Origin: Salinibacterium sp. NG253
GTDB lineage: Bacteria > Actinomycetota > Actinomycetes > Actinomycetales > Microbacteriaceae
Assembly: GCF_015864945.1 (NCBI RefSeq)
Contig: NZ_JADYWF010000002.1
Coordinates: 248,001 to 312,000, forward strand
Length of the DNA stretch: 64,000 nucleotides
Reading direction: 5' to 3'
The notes beneath the pieces are model-generated. The model did not search any database. It saw nothing but the letters and a program-made list of their open reading frames with translations, and was not told where the DNA came from. Shown here one piece after another: positions 17,991 through 27,351 of the stretch; positions within the stretch are counted from its first letter, which is position 1; every line of letters begins with the position of its first letter. Made by a program: the position numbers and the translations under genes.

Positions 17991-18749
17991 TTACGGCTTG
18001 CCCTTGATGATGGCCTGCTTCACTTCAGCGATTGCCTGAGTGACTTGGATGCCACGGGGGCACGCGTCGGTGCAGTTGAAGGTAGTGCGGCAACGCCACA
18101 CGCCCTCTTTGTCGTTGAGGATGTCGAGGCGAACGCCGGCGCCCTCATCGCGCGAGTCAAAGATGAAGCGGTGCGCGTTCACGATGGCAGCAGGACCGAA
18201 GTACTGTCCGTCGGTCCAGAACACGGGGCAGCTCGACGTGCACGCAGCGCACAGGATGCACTTGGTGGTGTCGTCGAAGCGGGCGCGCTCCACAGGACTC
18301 TGCTTGCGTTCCTTGCCGCCCTTGACAGGGCCAGCCATGAGGAACGGGTTGACCTCTTTGAAGGAGTCGAAGAACGGCTCCATATCGACGATCAAGTCCT
18401 TCTCTAGGGGGAGACCCTTGATGGCCTCCACGTAGATCGGCTTCGAAATGTCGAGGTCCTTGATCAGGGTCTTGCAGGCGAGGCGGTTGCGGCCATTGAT
18501 GCGCATCGCATCCGAACCACAAATGCCGTGCGCGCAGGAGCGACGGAAGGTCAGCGACCCGTCCTGTTCCCACTTGATCTTGTGAAGAGCGTCGAGAACA
18601 CGGTCGGTCTCGTACAGCTCGACGTCGAAGTCTTCCCAGCGCGGTTCTTCATCCACCTCGGGGTTGAATCGACGAATCATGAGCGTCGCAGTGAAGGTCG
18701 GAACGACCTCTGCTGCGGCAGGCTTGTTATCAGCGACGGCAGTGCTCAT
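17991..18749 (-). CDS. sdhB: Succinate dehydrogenase iron-sulfur subunit
   Basis: A 252-residue subunit of respiratory complex II that carries electrons from the flavoprotein to the quinone site. The Cys pattern for all three clusters is intact: the [2Fe-2S] ligands in RRSCAHGICGSDAM and RLAC, then CILCAACTSSCPVFW and CRTTFNCTDACPRGI for the [4Fe-4S] and [3Fe-4S] clusters. The N-terminal ferredoxin-like domain precedes the C-terminal helical domain. Its ATG overlaps the sdhA stop codon (TAATG). Last gene of sdhCDAB. Confidence 0.97.
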   Translation of the reverse strand: MSTAVADNKPAAAEVVPTFTATLMIRRFNPEVDEEPRWEDFDVELYETDRVLDALHKIKWEQDGSLTFRRSCAHGICGSDAMRINGRNRLACKTLIKDLDISKPIYVEAIKGLPLEKDLIVDMEPFFDSFKEVNPFLMAGPVKGGKERKQSPVERARFDDTTKCILCAACTSSCPVFWTDGQYFGPAAIVNAHRFIFDSRDEGAGVRLDILNDKEGVWRCRTTFNCTDACPRGIQVTQAIAEVKQAIIKGKP

Positions 18750-20563
18750 TAGTACTTTCTTTCCATCGGCGGGTAGTTAGTGATCACTACCGGCTTCCAG
18801 TCGAGACGGATGTGGTCACCCGCCTCTTCTGATTCTGGGTCGCCCGTGAGGTACGCCATGGTGTGCACGAGGAAGTTCTCGTCGTCACGATCGGGGTAGT
18901 CCTCACGCATGTGGCCGCCACGGCTTTCCTTGCGAGACCGAGCCGAGAACACGAGCACTTCAGCGAGGTCGAGCAGGAAGCCGAGCTCTACGGCTTCGAG
19001 CAGGTCGGTGTTGAACCGCTTTCCCTTGTCGTCGAGGCGGATGTTCTTGTAGCGAGCGCGCAAAGTCTGGATGAGCTTGGTTACCTCTTCGAGGCTTTCA
19101 TCCGTGCGGAAGATCTGCGCGTTGCGGTCCATCGAGACCTGCAGTTCCTTGCGGATAACGGCAATGCGCTCGGTGCCATCGCCGGCACGAACCATGTCGA
19201 GGATGTTCTTGACGCCCCCGGCAGGATTCTCGGGCAGCGGCACGAATTCAGCAGTCTTGACGTACTCAACGGCTGCCTTTCCGGCACGCTTTCCGAAGAC
19301 GTTGATGTCGAGCAGCGAGTTGGTTCCCAAACGGTTGGATCCGTGAACGGAAACACACGCACACTCGCCAGCGGCGTAGAGGCCCTTGACGACATCCGTG
19401 TTGTTGCGCAGCACTTCGGCCTGAACGTTGGTGGGAATGCCGCCCATCGCGTAGTGCGCGGTTGGCAGCACGGGAACCGGCTCGGTGTACGGTTCGACGC
19501 CCAGGTAGGTGCGAGCGAACTCGGTGATGTCCGGCAGTTTCTCGTCAATGACGGCCGGCTCGAGGTGAGTGATGTCGAGGAACAGGTAGTCCTTGTCGGG
19601 ACCAGCTCCACGGCCTTCACGAATCTCAGTGGCCATCGAACGCGCAACGATGTCACGCGGCGCGAGGTCCTTGAGCGTCGGCGTGTAGCGCTCCATGAAG
19701 CGTTCGCCCTCGGAGTTGCGCAGAATCGCGCCCTCTCCACGAGCAGCTTCGGAGAGCAGGATGCCGAGGCCAGCCAACCCGGTGGGGTGGAACTGGAAGA
19801 ATTCCATGTCCTCGAGCGGCAGGCCCTTGCGCCAGATGATTCCGACGCCATCACCGGTGAGGGTGTGAGCGTTGGATGTCGTCTTGAAGATCTTGCCGAA
19901 TCCACCGGTAGCGAAGATGATCGCCTTCGACTGGAACACGTGCAGCTCGCCGGTAGCGAGCTCGTAGGCAACAACGCCCGACGGTTCGTCAACGCCATCG
20001 ACCTCGGTCATGACCAGGTCGAGCACGTAGAACTCGTTGAAGAAGTTGATGCCGAGCTTGACGCAGTTTTGGTACAACGTCTGAAGGATCATGTGGCCGG
20101 TGCGGTCAGCGGCGTAGCAGGCGCGGCGAACCGGAGCCTTGCCGTGCTCGCGAGTGTGGCCACCGAAGCGACGCTGGTCGATCTTGCCGTCTTCGGTGCG
20201 GTTGAACGGTAGACCCATGTTCTCAAGGTCTACAACGGCGTCGATGGCTTCTTTGGCGAGAATCTCTGCCGCGTCTTGGTCGACGAGGTAGTCGCCACCC
20301 TTGACGGTGTCGTAGGTGTGCCATTCCCAGTTGTCTTCTTCAACGTTGGCGAGAGCAGCAGCCATGCCACCCTGCGCTGCACCGGTGTGCGAGCGCGTGG
20401 GGTAGAGCTTGGAGATCACGGCGGTCTTGGCGTGCGGGCCGGCTTCAATAGCGGCTCGCATGCCGGCTCCACCGGCGCCCACAATGACGATGTCGAACTG
20501 GTGGTAGTGGATTCCGTCAATAACGGTTCCGTCGGCGATGTCGCCGGTGTTAATCGTTGCCAA
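18749..20563 (-). CDS. sdhA: Succinate dehydrogenase flavoprotein subunit
   Basis: A 604-residue catalytic subunit that oxidises succinate to fumarate in the citric acid cycle. It opens with an FAD-binding fold ([19 protein letters not shown]), and [14 protein letters not shown] carries the His that binds FAD covalently. Substrate-site sequences are present: [24 protein letters not shown], and [18 protein letters not shown] near the centre. The C-terminal helical domain includes [16 protein letters not shown]. It lies between sdhD (adjacent, no gap) and sdhB (1-bp overlap). Confidence 0.97.
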   Translation of the reverse strand: MATINTGDIADGTVIDGIHYHQFDIVIVGAGGAGMRAAIEAGPHAKTAVISKLYPTRSHTGAAQGGMAAALANVEEDNWEWHTYDTVKGGDYLVDQDAAEILAKEAIDAVVDLENMGLPFNRTEDGKIDQRRFGGHTREHGKAPVRRACYAADRTGHMILQTLYQNCVKLGINFFNEFYVLDLVMTEVDGVDEPSGVVAYELATGELHVFQSKAIIFATGGFGKIFKTTSNAHTLTGDGVGIIWRKGLPLEDMEFFQFHPTGLAGLGILLSEAARGEGAILRNSEGERFMERYTPTLKDLAPRDIVARSMATEIREGRGAGPDKDYLFLDITHLEPAVIDEKLPDITEFARTYLGVEPYTEPVPVLPTAHYAMGGIPTNVQAEVLRNNTDVVKGLYAAGECACVSVHGSNRLGTNSLLDINVFGKRAGKAAVEYVKTAEFVPLPENPAGGVKNILDMVRAGDGTERIAVIRKELQVSMDRNAQIFRTDESLEEVTKLIQTLRARYKNIRLDDKGKRFNTDLLEAVELGFLLDLAEVLVFSARSRKESRGGHMREDYPDRDDENFLVHTMAYLTGDPESEEAGDHIRLDWKPVVITNYPPMERKY

Positions 20564-21016
20564 TTAAGATGCCTCACAGAAGCTGGGGAGCAGAGCTGGG
20601 TCAGCTCCGGCTGGGCAGGGGTCAAAGGTGGTGATCACGAGCGTTCCCAAAATAATCAGGATGACCGTGGATGCGGCAATTCCGATCATGAGAACCTTGC
20701 GCACCTTGGGGTTGGTTGCATAGTCGTTCACGAGCGTGCGCATTCCGTTACCGCCGTGGATGAGTGCGAGCCACAGCATGAGGCCGTCCCACACGATCCA
20801 GAACGGGTCAGCGAGCTTTCCGCCGACGAATGCGAAGTCGATAGCTTTGACACCCTCGCCAGCAACGAGGTTGACGAAGAGGTGGCCGAAGATCAGAACG
20901 ATCAGCACGACGCCAGAAGCGCGCATGTAGATCCATCCCCATTTTTCCCAGTTGATTCCACCGGTGCGGTGGCCACGGGTTGGGGTGCGGGGGGCTTCGA
21001 TGAGACTCATTCTCAA
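20564..21016 (-). CDS. sdhD: Succinate dehydrogenase hydrophobic membrane anchor subunit
   Basis: A 150-residue membrane anchor with three predicted helices (GVVLIVLIFGHLFVNLVAG, WIVWDGLMLWLALIHGGNGM, VLMIGIAASTVILIILGTLV). The His in FGHLFVNL and the HGGNGMR stretch are candidates for heme b or quinone contact, as in actinobacterial SdhD. It overlaps sdhC by 4 bp (ATGA) and abuts sdhA. With SdhC it fixes the catalytic subunits to the membrane and forms the quinone site. Confidence 0.92.
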   Translation of the reverse strand: MRMSLIEAPRTPTRGHRTGGINWEKWGWIYMRASGVVLIVLIFGHLFVNLVAGEGVKAIDFAFVGGKLADPFWIVWDGLMLWLALIHGGNGMRTLVNDYATNPKVRKVLMIGIAASTVILIILGTLVITTFDPCPAGADPALLPSFCEAS

Positions 21017-21450
21017 CCTCCGAAGACGTGCATTAGCTGGCGGGGGATGAACGCGGCAAGCAGTACCACCCAGAGACCGATGACGACCCAGAACATGGTG
21101 CGCTGGTGCTTGGCACCGAACGCCCAGAAGTCGATCAGGATGATGCGCAGTCCGTTGAGCGCGTGGAACACGATCGCCGCAACGAGAGCAATCTCGCCCA
21201 GGCCCATGATGGGCGTCTTGTAGGTGTTAATCACCGCGTTGTAGGCCTCAGGACTAACACGCACGAGGGCGGTGTCGAGAATGTGCACGAGGAGGAAGAA
21301 GTAGATAGCAACACCGGTAATACGGTGCAGCACCCACGACCACATGCCCTCTTTACCCCGGTACAGGGTGCCAGCAGGTCTCTTGGGTGAGCGAATCTTG
21401 GGCGGCGACTGCGGCTCCGCCACTAGGTTACTCGCCGACTTCTCTGGCAC
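21013..21450 (-). CDS. sdhC: Succinate dehydrogenase cytochrome b556 subunit
   Basis: A 145-residue anchor subunit with three helices. WVLHRITGVAIYFFLLVHIL has the Ser/His-Arg heme-binding motif of SdhC, and the second helix holds IVFHALNGLRIILIDFW. The start is GTG at 21450, supported by AAGGAGG six bases upstream; a later start would cut the basic N-terminus. It is the first gene of sdhCDAB, and the leader of about 190 bp upstream should carry the operon's promoter. Confidence 0.93.
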   Translation of the reverse strand: MPEKSASNLVAEPQSPPKIRSPKRPAGTLYRGKEGMWSWVLHRITGVAIYFFLLVHILDTALVRVSPEAYNAVINTYKTPIMGLGEIALVAAIVFHALNGLRIILIDFWAFGAKHQRTMFWVVIGLWVVLLAAFIPRQLMHVFGG

Positions 21451-21489
21451 GAGGACCCTCCTTGCGGTGTGGGGTCGCGTCCACCGCGA

Positions 21490-21535
21490 CCGATGAGTGT
21501 CCGCACAGGCGGACTCTTACTATTCTATTCCCGCT
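21490..21535 (-). promoter_or_regulatory. Possible promoter region of sdhCDAB
   Basis: On the minus strand an AT-rich patch AATAGAATAGTAAG offers TAGAAT and TAGTAA as -10 boxes, some 70 bases before the sdhC start, in otherwise GC-rich sequence. I see no convincing -35 box at the right distance, so this marks a likely region rather than a defined promoter. Confidence 0.3.
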
Positions 21536-21639
21536 AGAGGGCCCTCGCTTCCCAGTCGACCCTAAATAGCGAGATATCCGGAATGTTTTCGAGAATATTG
21601 TGAAACTTAACGAGGCCTTCTGGCGATGCAGCGCCGAAT

Positions 21640-22074
21640 CTACTGAGCAAGTGCAGCTGACGACAAAGGTTCTGCGAACTGTGGACCAGAATCTTGTCGC
21701 TGATCCATCGCTGCTCGATACCACTCAATTTTCAGAGTGATCCCATCGAGGTGCTTCTGTTGTTCGGCTAGGTCGCGCACAACGTTTTCGCGGTGTTGCT
21801 CGAGCAAGCGCATCCGTTCCGCTGAGGTGTCTTTGCCGCTCCGCACCAGATCGGCATACTCCCGGATGGTGCGGATGGGCATTCCGGTGCGACGAAGATG
21901 GCCGATGAACTCAACGGCCTTGACATCCATCTCGCGGTAACGCCGCTGACCGTTCGCGAGGCGGGGAACCACAAGAAGTCCTGCTTTCTCGTAGTAGCGA
22001 AGCGTGTGATCGGTGACGCCGGTCGCCTCGGCAACCTCGCCAATGGTGAGTACTCGTTCGTTAGCGGTTGTCAT
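21640..22074 (-). CDS. MerR-family transcriptional regulator without cysteines
   Basis: A 144-residue regulator. The N-terminal winged helix is typical of MerR (LTIGEVAEATGVTDHTLRYYEKAGLL, residues about 9-34, then the wing RRYREMDVKAVEFI). A long coiled-coil dimerisation helix follows at about 80-120. There is no Cys in the protein, so metal or thiol sensing as in MerR, ZntR or AdhR is excluded; a small ligand or redox-independent role is more likely. Its upstream region carries an overlong -35/-10 spacer with an inverted repeat, which fits direct autoregulation. No divergent gene shares that site. Confidence 0.9.
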   Translation of the reverse strand: MTTANERVLTIGEVAEATGVTDHTLRYYEKAGLLVVPRLANGQRRYREMDVKAVEFIGHLRRTGMPIRTIREYADLVRSGKDTSAERMRLLEQHRENVVRDLAEQQKHLDGITLKIEWYRAAMDQRQDSGPQFAEPLSSAALAQ

Positions 22075-22084
22075 CGTGCCACCT

Positions 22085-22115
22085 ATGTTCCTTGCTAGAG
22101 CGCACTCTAAGTCAA
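22085..22115 (-). promoter_or_regulatory. MerR-type promoter with 19-bp spacer and operator
   Basis: On the minus strand TTGACT (-35, 22110-22115) is followed after 19 bases by GAACAT as a -10 box (22085-22090). The spacer holds the near-palindrome TAGAGTGCGCTCTA. MerR regulators act on exactly such promoters with stretched 19-20 bp spacers. It lies just upstream of the merR-like gene, so autoregulation is the direct inference. Confidence 0.7.
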
Positions 22116-22142
22116 GTCAGTGTGGGCACAGTGCGCAACTAG

Positions 22143-23273
22143 CTAGCGAGGAAGCGGTGCGGGTACTGCCGCAATTGTTGCTTCGTAGTGCTGGACGAGC
22201 TCGGCGCAGATGCCGCTCCACGATTTGCCGAGCACCGTGCGCCGCCCGGCTTCACCCATGCGAGCTCGCAGTGCTGGGTCGATGGCGAGTGCCTCTATAT
22301 AGGCGCGCAACTGATCCTCGTTGTCGGCTTCGAAAAGGAAGCCGTTAGTGCCATGGTCGATCAGGTCAATCGGGCCGCCAGAGCGGGGTGCCACTACGGG
22401 CAAGCCCGCCGAGTGTGCTTCCTGCAAGGTTTGGCCGAACGTCTCTTCCGTTCCCGTGTGCGCAAAAATGTCGAACGCCGCGTAAGCGGTAGCGAGCTCC
22501 TCGCCCCCCAACTTGCCCAACCAGGTCACCGGGATGCCGGCAAGCTCCCTCTTAACAAGAGGCACAGATGAACCGTCTCCCACGATCGCTACGCGCACCC
22601 CGCTGAGCCCCCGAAGTGATCGCAGCCGCTCCACCTGCTTCTCGGGAGCGATGCGTCCCACGTATCCCACGACGACTTCACCGTGGGGGGAGAGGCGCTT
22701 GCGCAGCTTCACCGTCGCGGGCGAGAGCTTCTTGGCGGGGTGATACATCGTGAGGTCCACGCCGCGACCCCAGCGTTCAAGTTTGGTGAGGCCGATAGCG
22801 CGCAGATCCGTCATAGCGGTGCTCGACGGGGCAAGCGTGAGCTCGGCACCATCGTGGATCCACCGCACGATGCGCCACGCCAGCTTGGTCGCCTGACCGA
22901 GGCGGTGGCGGCGCGCGTAGCCAGCGACATCCGTTTGGAAGATTGCGACAGCAGGGATGCCGAGGCGATTCGCTGACGAGATCGCTTGAGCACCGAGAAG
23001 AAAGGGAGCAGCCGCGTGCACCACATCGGGGCGAAAATCGGCGATCAGTTTGTGGACTTGCGGATTAGGCAAGCCAACAGGAAACTGCCGATAAGCCAGC
23101 GCGGGCACCGCATGCACCGTGAATCCCGCGTAGGTCTTGGGGGCGCCGGCCGATGGACAAATCACAATGGCCTCATGGCCTTCGGCGCTCAAATAGTCGA
23201 GCACCTTCAGCACGCTGTTGGTGACGCCGTTGACAGTGGGGAGGAAGCTTTCGCTCACAATGGCGACTCGCAC
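22143..23273 (-). CDS. mgtA: GT4 glycosyltransferase, GDP-mannose-dependent mannosyltransferase type
   Basis: A 376-residue GT-B glycosyltransferase, closest by motif to actinobacterial MgtA/PimB-like alpha-mannosyltransferases that build lipomannan-type glycolipids. It opens with MRVAIVSESFLPTVNGVTNSVL, in which the acceptor-side motif PTVNGV is typical. Further motifs are VVGYVGRIAPEKQVERL (donor-binding strand) and AHTGTEETFGQTLQEAHSAGLPVV, the EX7E catalytic element. I place the start at the GTG at 23273, which has GAGG eight bases upstream; a GTG three codons earlier lacks one. It is divergent from the guanylyltransferase gene that would make its GDP-mannose. The exact acceptor is not known, so the symbol is tentative. 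Confidence 0.82.
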   Translation of the reverse strand: MRVAIVSESFLPTVNGVTNSVLKVLDYLSAEGHEAIVICPSAGAPKTYAGFTVHAVPALAYRQFPVGLPNPQVHKLIADFRPDVVHAAAPFLLGAQAISSANRLGIPAVAIFQTDVAGYARRHRLGQATKLAWRIVRWIHDGAELTLAPSSTAMTDLRAIGLTKLERWGRGVDLTMYHPAKKLSPATVKLRKRLSPHGEVVVGYVGRIAPEKQVERLRSLRGLSGVRVAIVGDGSSVPLVKRELAGIPVTWLGKLGGEELATAYAAFDIFAHTGTEETFGQTLQEAHSAGLPVVAPRSGGPIDLIDHGTNGFLFEADNEDQLRAYIEALAIDPALRARMGEAGRRTVLGKSWSGICAELVQHYEATIAAVPAPLPR

Positions 23274-23363
23274 AATCAGCACCTCAATCGGTTGTCGTGA
23301 CCCTGACTGTAGAAGGTGCGGATAACCGGCGAGTTAACGGGTGCTGAAGTCTAAGGTGGAGGA

Positions 23364-24485
23364 ATGAGCCACAACCAGGCACCATTCGACAATTTTTACA
23401 GCGTGATCCCCGCGGGCGGTATCGGGTCACGCTTGTGGCCGCTATCGCGTGCCGACGCCCCCAAGTTCTTGCACGACCTCACCGGATCAGGCCAGACCTT
23501 GCTGCGGGACACCTGGGACCGCCTCGCACCGATCTCCGGCGCCGACCGCATCATGGTCGTCACAGGGCGCGCGCACCGCGCCGCTGTCGAAAAGCAGCTG
23601 CCCGAACTCAGCGACCCCAACGTTGTTCTTGAAAGCGAGCCAAAAGACTCCTCCGCAGCGATCGGGCTTGCAGCCGCGATCCTGCTCAAGCGCGACCCCA
23701 ACGTCATCATCGGATCGTTTGCTGCTGACCATGTGATTCGCGACATCCGCGGCTTTAGGCGCAGTGTTCGCGAATCGATCGCCGTGGCCAACGCCGGCTA
23801 CATCGCCGCGATTGGCATCACCCCCACTGAGCCGGCCATCGGATTTGGCTACATCCACTGCGGTGAGGCTCTTGAAATTGAAGGTGCTCCGAGTGCGGTC
23901 ATGGCGAAGTCATTCGTCGAGAAGCCCGACTTCGAGACTGCTCAGACGTACGTCGCCAGTGGCGACTACCTCTGGAATGGCGGGATGTTCATCTCGCGTG
24001 CCGACGTGCTGCTCGAACAGCTCGGCAAAGCGCAGCCTGAACTGCTCGCGGGGCTCACCCAGCTTGCCGAGGTCTGGGACACTCCTGAGCGCGGCGCCGT
24101 TGTGGATGCCGTGTGGCCGCATCTGGCCAAGATCGCCATCGACTACACCGTGGCCGAACCGGCCGCTGAAGAGGGCCGCCTCGTTGTTATCCCCGGAGAC
24201 TTCGATTGGGATGACGTTGGAGACTTCGCCTCGATCGCCAAGTTGCACTCGGGTGGGCGCAAATCAGACCTCGCGATCCTCGGCGAAAATGCTCGCGTCC
24301 TAGCCGATAAGTCCACGGGCGTAGTGATTAGTCAGACTGACCGGCTTATTTCCCTAATTGGGGTAAACGACATTGTCGTGGTCGATACCCCCGATGCTTT
24401 GCTGGTTACTACAACTGCAAACGCTCAGAGAGTAAAATCTGTAGTGGATGCTCTAAAAGTCTCTGGACGTAATGATGTGTTGTGA
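23364..24485 (+). CDS. manC: Mannose-1-phosphate guanylyltransferase
   Basis: A 373-residue nucleotidyltransferase that makes GDP-mannose from mannose 1-phosphate and GTP. The signature loop appears as GGIGSRLWPLSRADAPKFL (about 18-36), with later motifs GSFAADHVI, the hydrolase-like FVEKPDFETA and NGGMFISRADVLLEQL. The last 100 residues include DYTVAEPAAEEGRLVVIPGD and DDVGDFAS. The protein ends without the second isomerase domain of type II enzymes, so it is monofunctional. GGTGGAGG lies just before the ATG. It supplies donor sugar for the divergent mannosyltransferase. Confidence 0.93.
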   Translation: MSHNQAPFDNFYSVIPAGGIGSRLWPLSRADAPKFLHDLTGSGQTLLRDTWDRLAPISGADRIMVVTGRAHRAAVEKQLPELSDPNVVLESEPKDSSAAIGLAAAILLKRDPNVIIGSFAADHVIRDIRGFRRSVRESIAVANAGYIAAIGITPTEPAIGFGYIHCGEALEIEGAPSAVMAKSFVEKPDFETAQTYVASGDYLWNGGMFISRADVLLEQLGKAQPELLAGLTQLAEVWDTPERGAVVDAVWPHLAKIAIDYTVAEPAAEEGRLVVIPGDFDWDDVGDFASIAKLHSGGRKSDLAILGENARVLADKSTGVVISQTDRLISLIGVNDIVVVDTPDALLVTTTANAQRVKSVVDALKVSGRNDVL

Positions 24486-24615
24486 CAACCGTATTTCGCG
24501 TTTGTAACCATTCGGCTTCGGCGCTCATATTCGCACAATGCATTCCTTGATTCTTCGGTAGCGTAGGTTCACTATGTTTCGACAATTTCTGTCGGACAGC
24601 ATCTTGGAGGACACC

Positions 24616-25713
24616 TTGAGAATCAGCACTCACGGCCGCGCACTCAGCGGCATGGCGCTTGTTGCAACGAGCGCACTCGTACTCGCCGGTTGCGCTGCAG
24701 CACCCGAAGAGACCGAAGCCGGATCAGGCGAAATGCTTGACTACCTTCCCTGCATGGTTTCTGACTCGGGCGGATTCGACGACAAGTCGTTCAACCAGCT
24801 CGGTTACGAAGGTATCGAAAAGGCAGCCAACGAACTCGGCGTTGAATTCAACGCTGTCGAGTCGACCAGCGATGCAGACTACGCACCCAACATCGAAAGC
24901 CTCGTTGCCGAGGGTTGCGACCTGATCGTCACTGTCGGATTTAACCTCTCCGCAGCCACCGTTGAGTTTGCTCTTGCAAACCCTGACATCGACTTCGCCA
25001 TCGTTGATGACGCAGCTGACAATGACTTCGACGGAGAGATCGACGCTCCGAACATCAAGCCGATTCTCTTCGACACCGCCGGTGCTGCATTCCTCGCAGG
25101 TTACGCCGCGGCTAGCTACTCCACGACCGGTGTTATCGGAATGTACGGCGGAATGAACTTCCCCACCGTTTCGATCTTCCTCGACGGAACCGCACAGGGT
25201 GTTGAGTACTACAACTCCGAAAAGGGCACCGACGTCACCGTTCGCGGTTGGGACATTGCAGCGCAGGACGGAACCTTCATCGGTACCTTCGCTCCTGGAA
25301 CCGACTCGCGTGCAGCAGCTCAGAACCTGATCGACCAGGGTGCAGACGTTCTGCTTCCTGCCGGTGGACCGATCTTCCAGAGCGCGGTTGAGGCAATCCG
25401 CGACTCCGGCAAGGACATCGCGATGATCGGTGTAGACGCTGACCTGACCGAGACCGAGACCGCAGCTGCGGACTTGTTCCTCACCTCGATCCTCAAGCAG
25501 ATCGGCGTTGCAGTTGAAGACGTCGTGAACGAGGCATCGACTGGTTCGCTCGACACCACCCCGTACATCGGAACCCTCGAAAACGGTGGAGTTGGCATCG
25601 CGCCGTTCCACGAGTTCGAGTCGAAGGTTGACGCAGGGCTCGAAGCTGAGCTCGTCACCGTCAAGGACGGCATCATTTCCGGCGACATCGCCGTAACGTC
25701 GTACCTGAACTAA
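24616..25713 (+). CDS. BMP-family nucleoside-binding lipoprotein of an ABC transporter
   Basis: A 365-residue extracellular substrate-binding lipoprotein. The signal ends in the lipobox LVLAGC, and the mature part is a BMP/PnrA-type periplasmic-binding fold with the motif DSGGFDDKSFNQLGYEG near its start and LIVTVGFNLSAATVEFA. BMP proteins of this type bind purine or pyrimidine nucleosides, and the downstream cytidine deaminase and thymidine phosphorylase genes support that role. I choose the TTG at 24616 as start because GGAGG lies five bases upstream; the ATG at 24574 would add 14 residues before the signal peptide. A strong terminator follows, so this gene is likely expressed more than the rest of the transporter. 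Confidence 0.92.
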   Translation: MRISTHGRALSGMALVATSALVLAGCAAAPEETEAGSGEMLDYLPCMVSDSGGFDDKSFNQLGYEGIEKAANELGVEFNAVESTSDADYAPNIESLVAEGCDLIVTVGFNLSAATVEFALANPDIDFAIVDDAADNDFDGEIDAPNIKPILFDTAGAAFLAGYAAASYSTTGVIGMYGGMNFPTVSIFLDGTAQGVEYYNSEKGTDVTVRGWDIAAQDGTFIGTFAPGTDSRAAAQNLIDQGADVLLPAGGPIFQSAVEAIRDSGKDIAMIGVDADLTETETAAADLFLTSILKQIGVAVEDVVNEASTGSLDTTPYIGTLENGGVGIAPFHEFESKVDAGLEAELVTVKDGIISGDIAVTSYLN

Positions 25714-25727
25714 TTAGATAGAACTGA

Positions 25728-25760
25728 GGGGGCTGGCCTGAGGGTCAGCCCCCTTCGTTT
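25728..25760 (+). terminator. Terminator between the binding protein and the ABC ATPase
   Basis: GGGGGCTGGCC (25728-25738) pairs with GGTCAGCCCCC (25743-25753) through one G:U pair, with TTCGTTTT following. It starts 15 bp after the binding-protein stop. Partial read-through would give the usual excess of binding protein over transporter. Confidence 0.88.
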
Positions 25761-25836
25761 TGGACTAGTCCTCTGAGGCTATTCTTGTGAAACCCGACGA
25801 CGGCGATGATGCCCGTCACAGTACTGAGGAGAGATT

Positions 25837-27351
25837 GTGAAACTTGAGCTGCGAGGTATTACCAAGCGCTTCGGTGACCTAATCGCGAATGACCATATTG
25901 ATCTCACGGTCGAAGAGGGCGAAATCCATTGCCTCCTCGGCGAGAATGGCGCGGGTAAGTCAACGTTGATGAATGTGCTCTACGGCCTGTATCAGGCTGA
26001 GGAGGGCGAAATTCTCATCGATGACGAGGTGCGTCACTTTGCAGGCCCAGGAGACGCGATGCGCTCCGGTATCGGCATGGTCCACCAACACTTCATGCTG
26101 ATCCCCGTGTTCACGGTCGCAGAGAACGTGGCGCTCGGCCACGAAGAGGTCTATGGCCCCGGGCTCCTCAACCTCGAAGCCGCCCGCACCCTCGTGCGCG
26201 ACATATCCGCTCGCTTCGGGTTCGACATCGACCCGGACGCTCTCGTTGAAGATCTACCGGTTGGCGTGCAGCAGCGTGTAGAGATCGTCAAGGCGCTCTC
26301 TCGTGAAGCTAAAATTCTGGTCTTCGATGAGCCGACCGCCGTGCTCACGCCTCAAGAGACCGACGAGTTCATGGCCATTATGCGCCAGCTCAAATCCGAA
26401 GGCACCTCCATTGTTTTCATCACGCACAAGCTGCGTGAAGTCCGCGAAGTAGCGGACCGCATCACCGTCATCCGCCTCGGAAAAGTTGTCGGCGAAGCAG
26501 ACCCGAGTGCGAACAAGGAAGAACTGGCATCGCTTATGGTCGGCCGCGCTGTCGACCTCACGATCGACAAGGCTCCGGCGCAGCTCACCGACAACTCCCT
26601 CGTGATCGACAAGCTATCGATCGCTGATGAACTTGGGCACCGTGCAGTCAAAGACCTCAGCGTCACGATTCAGGGTGGAGAGATCCTGTGCATCGCGGGC
26701 GTACAGGGCAACGGTCAAACTGAACTGGCCGAAGCGCTGCTCGGCATGCAAGAGCGAGCATCCGGGTCAATTGCGTTGAACGGCATCGAATTGCTCGGGC
26801 TCAACGCCCGCCAAATCCTTGATGCTGGCGTTGGATATGTGCCGGAAGACCGCACTCTCGATGGTCTCGTCGGTGCGTTCTCGGTTGCCGAAAACTTGAT
26901 GCTCGACCGCAGTGACGGGGAACCGTTCGTCAAGTACGGCACGTTGCAAACGGACGTGCTCACCGAGTTCGCGACCGAGAAGCTTGAGGAATACGACATC
27001 CGCGCTCAGAGCATTGGCGAGCTCGTCTCGAAGCTCTCGGGCGGTAACCAGCAGAAGGTAGTGCTGGCTCGAGAACTCAGCCGCGAGCTGTCGTTGTTGG
27101 TCGTTTCGCAGCCCACGCGTGGACTCGACGTTGGTTCTATCGAGTTTGTTCACGAGCAGATCGTTCGAGTGCGTGATCGCGGTGTGCCCGTGATCGTCGT
27201 CTCGACTGAACTCGACGAAGTCGTTTCCCTCGCTGACCGCATCGCGGTCATGTACAAGGGACAAATTGTTGGAATCGTGCCTGCGGATACCCCGCGCGAA
27301 AAACTCGGCCTCATGATGGCCGGCGAACGCATTACGGAGGAGGCAGCATGA
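25837..27351 (+). CDS. Nucleoside ABC transporter, double ATP-binding protein
   Basis: A 504-residue ATPase with two cassettes in tandem, as in sugar (RbsA/MglA) and nucleoside (BmpB/NupA) importers. The first cassette has Walker A GENGAGKST, Walker B LVFDEPTAVL and a degenerate signature LPVGVQQRVEI. The second has the loose P-loop GVQGNGQTELAEALLG, a normal signature LSGGNQQKVVLAREL and LLVVSQPTRGLDVGS. Such asymmetry is normal in this subfamily. The start is GTG 25837 with GAGGAGAG upstream. It overlaps the first permease gene by 4 bp (ATGA). Confidence 0.94.
   Translation: MKLELRGITKRFGDLIANDHIDLTVEEGEIHCLLGENGAGKSTLMNVLYGLYQAEEGEILIDDEVRHFAGPGDAMRSGIGMVHQHFMLIPVFTVAENVALGHEEVYGPGLLNLEAARTLVRDISARFGFDIDPDALVEDLPVGVQQRVEIVKALSREAKILVFDEPTAVLTPQETDEFMAIMRQLKSEGTSIVFITHKLREVREVADRITVIRLGKVVGEADPSANKEELASLMVGRAVDLTIDKAPAQLTDNSLVIDKLSIADELGHRAVKDLSVTIQGGEILCIAGVQGNGQTELAEALLGMQERASGSIALNGIELLGLNARQILDAGVGYVPEDRTLDGLVGAFSVAENLMLDRSDGEPFVKYGTLQTDVLTEFATEKLEEYDIRAQSIGELVSKLSGGNQQKVVLARELSRELSLLVVSQPTRGLDVGSIEFVHEQIVRVRDRGVPVIVVSTELDEVVSLADRIAVMYKGQIVGIVPADTPREKLGLMMAGERITEEAA

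Noticed and set aside
18863-20212. 449-codon open frame antisense to sdhA
   Set aside because: sdhA is complete with all motifs; the antisense product is low in hydrophobic pattern and matches no family I know.
25840-27351. Degenerate first signature motif in the nucleoside ATPase considered as a defect
   Set aside because: Asymmetric cassettes are normal for double ATPases of sugar and nucleoside importers.
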